DNA of 64,000 bases from Anolis sagrei (Eukaryota; Chordata; Lepidosauria; Squamata; Anolidae): positions 26,237,366 through 26,301,365 of the forward strand of contig NC_090023.1 of NCBI RefSeq assembly GCF_037176765.1, in the 5' to 3' direction. Below the pieces are notes generated by a model that was not told where the DNA came from, did no database searches, and saw only the letters and a list, made by a program, of their open reading frames with translations. Of the stretch, positions 48,301-60,436 are shown in pieces (the stretch's first letter is position 1; each line of letters begins with the position of its first letter). The position numbers and the translations under genes were made by a program.

Positions 48301-51300
48301 TAGGGTTCCAGGCTCAGTGATGAATCCAGGGTCACTCCCAGGCTGTGAACCTGTGTCTTCAGGAGAAGCCTCCTTAGCAGTAGGTGGAAAGGAATGATAG
48401 AGTTGGACATCATTTGCATACATATTGCATCAAACTCCAAAATTTTGCATTTACTTTTTGTAAATATATATGTGTGTGTGTGTGTTAAGTGCTTTTGTTG
48501 CTGCTTTAGCTGCTTTTATTGATTTCTATTCAGCTTTTGAATTTAGCTCCCAGGAATCCCAGTCGGAGTGAAGTCCAATACATCTGGAGTACAGCTAGGT
48601 TAACTCAGATGCATCCCTTTACAATATTTGTGCCATTTAAAGATAAATGCAGGGAACTGGTGTGAGAGAGGACAACATGTCCTTTATCTCTCAAGTTTCT
48701 CATGATTAGACATTTTAGGCCTCTAGCTACAGATGCAAATGGTAAACTTATACAGATTTATTTATTTATTTACTGCATTTTTATTGCAAATTGTGTTTTT
48801 TAGTTCTGCAGCACAGTTCTTGACAATAGCACTTAAAACTTCAGAAGTGCCAGAAATTTGGAAAAGTGGGACAGTACAGAATAATTGGGAAGGAAGTACG
48901 GCTCTTACATTAAAAGAAGAAATTATGAAGTGGCTTCTGTTCTGCCATGTGGAGGAAGATACAGAGGATACTATGGAGTTGCCTCCTATTCTATGCAGGT
49001 AACAACTTGAATAAGAAACATTTTTTAGTACATAAAACATTTTTTAGGAACATAAAGTGTTGATCGCTTACTGTGAGGTTTATCCTTGCTTATTGAGAAG
49101 GAGACATCCAGAAATGGTTAATTCCCGTTGCTGCAGAAGTAGCGCAGAGGGAAAACATTCTTTGTGAATTCTCCTTGCAGATAGAGTTAATTAGAGGTGT
49201 TAGTTAATTATCATTCATTTTCATTCTTGACTATAGAGGAGACATGTAGGAATGTGCTATTTTCCCTGCTTTAATGTATTGTCGAAGGCTTTCATGGCTG
49301 GAATCACTAGGTTCTTGTGGGTTTTTTCGGGATATAGGGCCATGTTCTAGAGGCATTTCTCCTGACGTTTCGCCTGCATCTATGGCAAGCATCCTCAGAG
49401 GTAGTGAGGTCCCTGTTTTGCTTGGGAGGCAGTGGGAATTTAATGCATTCCTACAGAGTTCTTTCCCCCATAGAAATCATGCATCTCTAACATTTTCAGG
49501 AATGATTTGAAGTAATTAATGCACTGTTACTTGCCCAGAGCTTTAACAAGGATCAAGCCAAAGAACTAAATACATGTACAGCGCCCAAACACGAATCAAG
49601 GAACATGAAAGGCACTGCAGACTACTTCAACCAGAGAAATAAGCCATAGCAGAGCACCTGATGAACCAACCTGGACACAGCATATTATTTGAGAACACAG
49701 AAATGCTGGGCCACTCTCACAACCACCATGTCAGACTACACAGAGAAGCCATTGAAATCCACAAGCATGTGGACAATTTCAACAGAAAGGAGGAAACCAT
49801 GAAAATGAACAAAATCTGGCTACCAGTATTAAAAAACACTAAAATTGCAACAGCACAACAACAGAGAGGAAACAAACAAGGACATCTAAATACCTCTCAA
49901 CAAAAGTTTGCTCCAGGTACAATCAGCCCATTGTATGCTAATCAAGGTGGTCAGTTGAAATATTCACACCTAGCTCCAGCAGACAAGAGTCCTTTGTCTC
50001 ACCCTGGTCATTCCACAGATATATAAACCCTTTTTCCTAGTTCCAACAGACCTCACTACTTCTGAGGATGCTTGCCATAGATGCAGGCGAAACGTCAGGA
50101 GAGAATGCCTCTAGACCATGGCCATACAGCCCGAAAAAACCTACAACAACCCAGTTGATACACCAATTGTGTTTCTACTCATCCAGGAATAGTCAGATTT
50201 TTTTACAGACTGGGAGTACTATATACAGAGGGTGAGACCAGTCTGAGTGTTCACTCTAAATTGCAACTTCTAAAATGATATATTTTTGAAAATTGTAATA
50301 TTTTTAAAGTCAATATCTCAGGCTGGAGATAAACAGACATTATCTGCTCTAATTTTTGCTTTACATTTTTACAGTGATTTTCCCAAACTAGAGCTGCAGA
50401 AAATCCTTGTAAGCCTCACTATGAAAAATAGTAGATCGGCCATGAATTTTTTTCACAGTGCTTCTGAATGGTAAGTTTTCAAAATCAGTACATGTATTTA
50501 TGTATACGCATCTGACTTTCATTGCTATTGTTGAGAGTTTCAAAAACACATCAAGGACCTCATCATGCTAGAGAATGAATCCACTTTAAATCCAGTTGCT
50601 GCCTCCTGCAGAATTCTGCAATTTGTAATTTAGGGAGGAGCCTTTAACAGCCTCACCAAACTTCAAACCCCAGAATTCTGCAGGAGGCAGTAGATTCATT
50701 CTCTAGTGTGATGAAGTAGCAAGTTCTGTTTATATAGCTTTGAGGAATGAGTTAGTACTTAAAAATCATGAAAACATATCTTTTTAAAATCCACACAACT
50801 ACCCTATAGTTCTGCATACTGAGAACTAAAGTGAAATTGTGGAAGTTTTCAAGCATACTCAAAACCCAAGATTTTCCTTATCAGATATGATGAATAAATA
50901 TATATGTAATCAAATTTTACAAAATGATAACACATCTGTTTGTTTCTTTGCCCTTAACTGGTTTGTAAGCCAGGTCCATATCCCAATATTTTCCTGTCAC
51001 ATGTAATTATACTCTAAGATTTTAAAAAAACTCTTTTCAGGATGATTTCTGATAATCTTGCATTTGTGTTCTTTGTAATCCACCTCATCCTTTTTACCCT
51101 TATTTAAATCCGCAAGGTAGCTTGGTATGGAAGATAGGGTGTATTTGTGTGGGCTCATTAGAGCTGAGGGTCATCATATGACACATTCAGCCTAGGCAGG
51201 AGATAGCAAAACAGAAAGGGTTTTTATTTACATGGGAAGAGTAATCTTTGTGATTTTAGACTTCAAGTACAGTTAGAATATCCCTTATCTGAAATACTTG

Positions 51301-54300
51301 GGGCCAGAAGTGTTTTGTGTTTTGACTTTGGGGGGGGGGGTATAATATCCATATATGTATATATAGACATAATAATTTGGCATAAATCCATGCCTCCCAT
51401 CATTTTACAGGTCTTTTCGTGAAATGGTCCCATTCAAATGCTACTTGTGTGTGCTTGTGTTCCATATCTCTCTGACAACACACTTTCCCTAATTCCTTAT
51501 CTACATGTGTCTCTTGGTTTCTTCCATTCTTTAGTTGCAGCCTTGCTGAACTTCCTGAAATCTCTAATCTTCCTTTATCAAATTACCTTTTGTCACACAA
51601 TCAATTATATCCAGCCACCGGTGGCGCAATGGGTTAAACCCTTGTGCCGGCAAGACTGAAGACCAACAAGTCACAAGTTCGAATTTCGAGAGAGCGCGGA
51701 TGAGCTCCCTCTGTTAGCTCCGGCTCCCCGTGCAGGAACATGAGAGAAGTCTCCCACAAGGATGGTAAAACATCAAAAAACATCCAGGCATCTCTCGCAT
51801 AATGTCCTTGCAGATGGCCAATTCTCTCACACCAGAAGCGACTTGCAGTTTCTCAAGTCGCTCCTGACACGAAAAAAAATCCAGAAATACATAGAGCTTG
51901 AGTATCTCTTGTCTGGATTAGAAATGCTCTACTTATGGCATTATGTACATGCAGTCCTCGAGTTACAAACATGCGACCAACAAATGACTCATAGGAAGTG
52001 AGAGAAATCTACCCTTCAGAAGAAAAAATAACTCCTGAAACAGTTGTCATGGGGAAAAGGAGTCTCCACTGAAGCTTTATCACTAATCTTTGTTTCCACA
52101 ACAAGCCAAATTTTTCAAAATCCAATTATCACAGGGATAGAAAGTAAAGTGAAATGTTTTGAACAGGGGCACAGATAGCAAAACAAGCACTACAGGGGTG
52201 AGAACCCTTCCCTATGCTATCCAAAGATGATATATACTGCCTGTATATGTAAATATTTCAAAAGCTGGAAATAAAATCCAACACACTTCTGATCGTAAGC
52301 ATTTTGGATAAAAAAATACTCAAATTTTGCTTCTCATCTTGCCCTCTAGTGCTCATTGGAGGAGGAGAAAGAAGCTTAAGACTAAAGCAAACCTGCTGAC
52401 AAAGGACTCACATTTCTGAATTTGAGTATATGCTGGCTGCACAGTTTCCAAGGAAAATTTTGCAAGGCGGAATAGACCTTAAATCCTTAACTAAGTTTTT
52501 CTAAATAAAAATAATGGCATAATATGTAATTTTAAAGTTGTAATTTTTCCTTCTTTGTAGTAAAGATTAAAACATATTGTAAATTTTCCAGAGTTCACCA
52601 GAATGACCAGAAAAAATACTTTATACAAAGCAATGATAAGCCTATAATAAAATTAGCTTTTCTGCCTTTTTTAATCTGTAAAATTTCTAGCAACACTGTC
52701 AAAATCATTATTAAAGTCAGTAGGAAATTGCAAGATAATAGAGTTTTTACTAAGTATTTTATTTGTTTTATTTAGTTTACAACACACCCAAGAAAAAGAA
52801 GTCAGTCTTTCAGAACCTGAAGCATTTTACACGCAAACAATTTGTGATGAAATTGATATCTTTACAAACATGACAGATGAGAAATTGGAAAGCAAACCCT
52901 CCTGTTCCAGAATGATTGTCAGCCAGAAACATCGGCAGGCCTTAGAGCATGATCTCATGGTGATGTCAGAAAAACTTCTTAGTAGCTTTTCGCTTGAGGT
53001 AAGTTAAAAAATAATATTGAGATTTTTGATCTTCCACCGATGACTATAGGGTTTGAAGGTATACCGTATTCTCATGGATGTGTAAGAATTCTTTGATATT
53101 TGCTGCATAATAAATAGAACATACAATTTGCACAATAAAAATAAACAATCTTATTGTTATATTTTTGTGATATATTTTCTAAATATGTTCTTATATAAAT
53201 TAGGGGAAGATGATAATTCTGCGCAGTGCCATGGTGGAGAATAGGTATGAAACCTTCTGCCAAACAACTGTAAACAAAATTCTTCGTTTGTGAACTACTT
53301 TTGGCAGAAGCCTCATTTAAGAGTCAATCTTGCATTTCATACATAGCATGGTAAAGGTTGGTGGTTTGAATCCGTGGAGTGGGGTGAGCTCCTGCTGTTA
53401 GCCCCAGCTTCTGCCAACCTAGCAGTTTGAAAACATGCAAATGTGAGTAGATCAGTAGGTACCGCTTCTGCGAGAAGGTAGCGGTGCTCCATGCAGTCAT
53501 GCCAGCCACATGACTTTGGAGGTGTCTGTGGAAAATGCTGGCTCTTCAGCTTAGAAATAGAGATGAGCACCATCCCCCAAAGTCAGAAACGACTAGACTT
53601 AATGTCTTGGAAAATCTTTAACTTTACTTATGGTAAAGATGCTCTGACATGCATTCAAACTACTTGCGTGCTCAAGTAGAAGGATCTGTGATGCTTTTCT
53701 GTGTCACTTCTAAAATACAGATTGACACTCCATTATCAAAAATGTTTGGGGTCGAAAGTATTCCATATTTTGTTTTTTAAATTCTGTTTTACTTACAATG
53801 ATGTGCAGTTTTATCTCTTTTTAAATGATGTACAGGTTTGTCTCTCCCCCCCCCCCCCCCTTATTCCTAACTCATTCTTAGATCCACTTAATTGACAAGG
53901 GGGCTAATATTGCAAACATTTTCTTGGAGATGGGATTCTAGGCTAGAGGTATGCAGCGTAATACCCTCCAAATATTTTGGACCATAACTTCTATATTCCT
54001 TTATTATTGGCCATATTGGATAGTGCTGCTCAGAGTTGTAGCCAAAATTTCAAAGACCACCAGCTTGAAAATCTTGGGCTAGCATATGAAGGTCTTTAAA
54101 ACTGTTGCAGAAGAACTTGAAATGTTCTAAGTTTGCTAACATAGCTCTACTCTGATATAATTACATGAAAGTTCATTCGAACAGAAATACGGGATGTGTT
54201 GTGCTTTACATATTCCTATCATCCTCCACCATACTTATGAAGATAACTGCAGTCCAGTATCACCTGGAGAGCCAAACATTTATCTGACACTGATTTTTTT

Positions 54301-57300
54301 GATAAAAGAAAATCATTTTGTGGATTATATGTCTTTTATATTTCATGTTATTCAAAATGACACTTCGCAGAATATGTGTGTTGTTCTTATCACTTGCATT
54401 ATGTTAGCAGACTACGTAAATAATATAAGCTGTTCATTGCAAAACCAGATATTTTGAAATTGTGAATGTTATTTGCTTTAAGAGTACGCCTGCAGAAATT
54501 CTGGTACGTTGCAGTGGCCTTTTGACTGGAGTTCTTGGCTGCTATTGCTATGCTGGTATCCTGACAGCAGAAGAAGCACTTAAATCAGAGCTTTTTCATA
54601 AAGCCAAGGTAGGACTTCAACTAAATATGTCAAGTTAATGAATACCAAACTGAAGTGCCTGTAGTAGAAGGAGACACAGGCCTCAATCATGTAAAATGAG
54701 GAAAGTCTTAGAGCAGTGACTGTCTTTCCATAGGTTTACTCATAGGCAACCTTAGAACATGGGATTGTCTTAATATTTTACAGGGCAAAATTAATCTGAT
54801 CCCCCTCTAATGATGAGAGGAACAATGGCAGAAAGGAGGCGTTTATTTATTTACTTACTATATTCATATCCCACCTTTCTCGACCCCGAGGAGGACTCAA
54901 GGCGGCTTACAGATAGGCAACAATTCAATGTCTTAACAACAATATACAATTAAATTAAATTTTATCTTAAATTAAATTAAGATAAAAATTGAATTACAGT
55001 ACAACTTTTTAAAAATATTGCAATCACTATAAAACCATGTGATTTTATAAACCACGCAATCATAATCCAGGTCTGGCAGGTGTATAAATTTAACAATTTC
55101 TGCCAGATCCATCATTTTTGTAATTATAAATCTTGAGTGGGAATTTCTTTTTGTTTCCAGTAATCACAAATAATGAAAAGCTCTTCTCCTCTTGTTTAGT
55201 TAATTTTGTCCATTTATATTTAAAGAAGGTACCTTTAGGGTCCTCGTTCCTGAAATAGTAGATGATCATCAAGTTCTGCATCATGTGAAGTGGCCTATTG
55301 CTGTTGTTGAACATCTAGAGATGGCAAACCCTGAAGCATGGCAGATTTATTTTTGTTGCCTTCTTACTGCCAGTACTCTTGGAAGATAAGATATTTGCTG
55401 CTTCATATGATTATCTTTTCTGAAATATCAATATCATGTTTGATTGCAAATGAAATGCCCACACTGATGGTATATAAAACTAAATTGTAATTTTAGCACA
55501 TTTAATTTTTAACATAGATTCAATAAAAAGTAAGTTTTTTTAAAGTTCCTGAATACTTTTTTTTTATTTTTTTCCCTTTAAGTCTCTTATTCATTGCGTA
55601 GGAGAAAACATTTCTCAGTCTAAAAACAAGCTAAATGAAGATTCCAGGACCAGTTCAATGAAGAATTTGATAATGCAGTGTGCTAGCTGTTTATGTAATT
55701 GTAACCAGGTAAGATCTCTATTGATATTTCAGTCCAGTCTAAAGCTAAGGACATCAACATTCTTGTAGTGTCCAATCTGAAGACAATGTCCTTTTCTATG
55801 TAGTTTGCTTATCTGTAATTATGTGTCTGTATATGTATGAACGGGCCCCCTGGTAGCACAGCGAGTTGAACCACTGAGCTGCTGAACTGCTGATTGAAAG
55901 GTTGGCAGTTCAAAACCATGGAGTTGGGGTAAGCTCCCACTGTTAGCCCCAGCTTCTGCCAACCTAGCAGTTTGAAAGCATGCAAATGTGAGTAGATCAG
56001 TAGGTTCAGCTTCTGCGGGAAGGTAACGGAACTCCTTGCAGTCATGCTGGCCACATGACCTTGGAGACATCACCAGTTCTTCAGCTTGGAAATGGAGATG
56101 AGCATCACCCCCCCCCCCCCCGAGTCAGACACGCTTAGACTTAATGTCAAGGGGAAACCTTTACCTTTACTTATATGTATGCACACACACAAATGTTCTA
56201 CAAAATAATGATAAATTATTGCAATTTTTGAAGTTCAGTTTCTGCTTAAGTACAGTGGTGAATGGGCTTTTTACATGAATCAAGTGTTGGGGGTGCGTTA
56301 TCATGCTAGTTAAGATTATTAAATCCAGAATTTTAGTAGACAAACACAGCAAAATTTAAGTTTATAAGAGTAAGAATTTGATAATAAACTTGGGCTTTTA
56401 AGCCATTGTATCAAGGAATTGTGGAGCACGTTCTTTTAGATTTTAGCCATCTCTGAATTTTTTATTTGTTGATTTTGTATTTTTCTTATTAGTTGTTGAA
56501 AAGAACTAGGATTTCTTCTTGAAGGAAGTAGTATTTTCACCCAACAGCTTCATAGGACCAAAGTATTGATTCCCTGCTAATTTGTTATTGTTAGAAATAA
56601 ATGAGAAATGAAATAATGGAAAGATTTGTAGTATTGCTGTAGATTGTAGAAGAGAAAGAGAGTACTATGATAATGTATTTTGGATTGTTTCAACAGAGCA
56701 GCCCGCAAAAGAATATGTCTGACATTTGGTTGCATTTGTTAACATCAAAGATGATGAATGATCTTACAGATATTTGCAAGCATCTGGTAAGTACTATCAG
56801 TGTTGGTGGTGTTCCTACAGCATGGTATATAGATGTGTAGCATAACTTGTGGAAATACTATCTCACTTTTATGGAAACCCCACATCTGAAAGGAACTGCC
56901 CAGTATGATGAAGACAACTTTTAGCAGGCAAGGGTGATGCCTTCATACTTTGTTTTCTAAACTAGTTTGAATTTGTGTATTAAGTACTACATAAAATAGG
57001 AGCCCCTGGTGGCGCAATGGGTTAAACCCTTGTGCTGGCAGGACTGAAGACCAACATGTTGGAGGCTCAAATTTGGGGAGAGCGTGGATGAGCTCCCTCT
57101 GTCAGCTCCAACTCCCCATGCGGGGACATGAGAGAAGCCTCCCACAAGGATGGTAAAACATCAAAACATCCGGACATCTCCTTGACAATGTCCTTGCAGA
57201 TGGCCAATTCTCTCACACCAGAAATGACTTGCAGGTTCTCAAGTCGCTCCTGACATGAAAAAAAAACCTACATAAAATAGAGTTCTGTGGGGTTTTTTCT

Positions 57301-60300
57301 ATTAGAAGGCTTATGGAATGCGTTATGGAGATGAAATGAAATAATTCTAAATAAATGACTTCCATTAGATGGCTTTTACTACAAAGGCAAATGAAATTGG
57401 AGAAGTGGACTTAATGGAAGAAGATCCTGAAGAGAGTAGAATGGAAGGAGAAGACCAAGCAGTCTTGGATCTGTTTGATGATGACTCTGCTGCAGCTGGT
57501 GATGCAAATGAGAACAGAGAATTGCAGAATTTAGCCGGTAAGGTTGAATGGATATATGACTCATTTTGTGGCCAGTGAATGGTTTGGGGGGGGGGGGGGG
57601 AGTTCAATTCTAGCAGGCTACACATGTATCAGGTTTAAAAGACTGCTTAAATCTGAATTTTTTGAGTGAAAGCCACTAGCAGTTACAATTTTTCATAGTA
57701 TACATCTGGATGGAAGATGTTTAATAAAATTTAATAAAATGGATGTTTAATAAAATGTTGAACAGTAGAGTGTATGTACTCAACCACTATCCTTTTTTTT
57801 AGTGCATACTTACACAAATATGTTTATTTATTTATTTACTGCATTTATACCTTGCCCTTTCACCCTGAAGGGGACTCAGGGCGGCTCACAACAAAGGCGC
57901 AGTTTGATGCCATGAATACATATATAGAATAAAACAACATACACTTTAAAATCACATAATTAAAACATATCAGACTTAAAACCATTACTTAAAATCACAC
58001 AATCCAAAAGCATATTCCAGATGCCATCCCAGTTGTCACTTGCATTGTTGATTATTGCACTGAGATATCATTATTGCACTGGGAATCATTATTCAAAGGC
58101 TTGGTCCACAGCCTTGTCTTCACTTTCTTCCTAAAGTTCAGGAGAGAGAGGGCTGGTCTAATTTCCTTGGGGAGGCATTTCCATAGCTGAGGGGCCATCA
58201 CCGAGAAGGCTCTGTCTCTCGTCCCCACCAGCCCAGCCTGTGAAGGGGATGGGATCAAGAGCAGGGCCTCCTTGAGTGATCCTAATCTCTGAGTTGGATC
58301 ATAGAGGGAGATACGTTTAGACAAGTAAGCTGGGCTGAAACCATTTAGAGCTTTATAGGCTAAAACCAGCATTTTGAATTGTGCTCGGTAGCAGACTGGC
58401 AGCCAGTGGAGTTGTGTGATCTCTGTACGCCGCTCCAGGAAGAAACCTGGCTGTTGCCCGTTGTACAACTTGAAGCTTCCAAACAGTCTTCAAAGGCAGC
58501 CCCATGTAGAGTGCATTGCAGTAGTTTATTCGAGATGTAACAATATTTCGAAGATGTGTACTATTTACAAAATTTAGGCCAGAGGTGGTCACAATGCAGG
58601 AATTGTTATACTTGGACTTTTTGTAAAACTGTAAGAACAAAGGAAGGCAATTGCACAATCAAATTATCGTCTGGAAGCACCCTATTTTTTTATTTATTCT
58701 TCTAAGGCTTGCAGCTGTGTAATTTGACCACTGGTGTTTTATTTTGTCCTCATCAGTGTTGTACCAGCTCTTGTGTTATAGCAGTCACTGTCCCTATTTT
58801 AGAAATAATCTCTCTTTTGTCTAGAGCCCATTTAAGGACCACAACCAAGGAACTGCAGTTAACTATAACTTCCTGACACGTTTCCACTGTCAGTTTGGAA
58901 TCATACATTTTCAATTTTTGGTAACTTGTATTTACAGGTGCTGTAAGCCCATTATCAGAAGAACATCTGACTAAGCAGGACTTGCTGCTCCTTGACATTT
59001 TAAAGTTCTTGTGTATTGCTGTCACAGCAACTTCAGGACAAATGCTTTGCTTTAGAGTTTCTGAAATTCGAAGGAAACTCTTGATGCTAATTGAGGGAAA
59101 CACATTTGATTATACAAAACCACTTCATCTCCATATGGTGAGTATGTTGGTGAAAGATTATTACTCTCTTTAGCATTGTCAAAACTAGGGGTCTCTAAGA
59201 CTACCCCTTCTCACAAATATTTTTGATTTTGATTTTTACTCTTAAGTTGAGCAATTAAGCCATGTTTCCTCCTATTGATTTGTTTTAGGCCAAGGGTGTT
59301 ATTCCCCCCCCCCCCCCAAAGAGGGTATAATGTAGGATTAATTGTCATTGTTTGAATTTTTAAAAGCCCACACATTTTTCAAATTCTTTGGACTGTTTTT
59401 GAGTGATGAAGGATATATAGTTTGTTGCTGTTCATTCGTTCAGTCGTTTCCGACTCTTCATGACCTCATGGACCAGCCCACGCCAGAGCTCCCTCTAGAC
59501 TGTCACCACCCCCAGCTCCTTCAAGGTTAATCCAGTCACTTCAAGGATGCCATCCATCCATCTTGCCCTTGGATATATAGTTCTCCAAGGTTTAATGAGA
59601 AGTATATGTAGACCTCAGACTTTGGAAAGATGGCTGTTCCTGGGGTGCATCTACACTGTAAAATTGATGCAGTTTGATGCCACGGTAACTGCCGTGGCTC
59701 CATGTTGTGGGATTCAGGAAGCTGTAGTTTTAAAAGGTCTTTAGCCTTCTGTGACAAATAATGTTGACGCCTCACCAAACTACATTTCCCATGATTCTGT
59801 AGCATTAAGTAATGGCAGTTATAATGGTGTCAAACGGCATTAATTTGGCAGTGTAGATATACCCCTAATCTGAATCTAAATTTCTTGTTGACATAGTAAT
59901 TGTTGCTGCAGAAGCACTTGTTTACAGTCATCATGTGTTCCTGTTTTATCCATTATGGTGCCTTCCAGATGTTCTGAACTGCAAATCTTATTTTTTGTGA
60001 TCGTTGGCTATGCCATCCGGGGCTGTTCTAATTTATCAGGATTGCTGGTATAGCTATTTTTCAACTATTTTGGCCATTAAATAATTATTTTCATTACATA
60101 TACGACTTCGCTCCTTTTTGTAGGATAACCAATATTGTTATCCTAAATTAACATCTAAAAAATACAGATAGAATTTCACTTACTTGGAATTCTGAAATTC
60201 TAAAATACTCCAAAATATGAAATAAACCCACATAGTAACACTTTTTTCTGATGTCTGCAAAATTTGTTTCATGCACAAAATTATATTTAGTTACTTTCAT

Positions 60301-60393
60301 GTCTATATGTATAAGATATTAAACATTAATGAATCATGTGATTAGAGTTGGGTTTCATGTCTGAGATAGCTCATTCTGTGTTTCTATCTCTGC

Positions 60394-60436
<43 letters not shown>

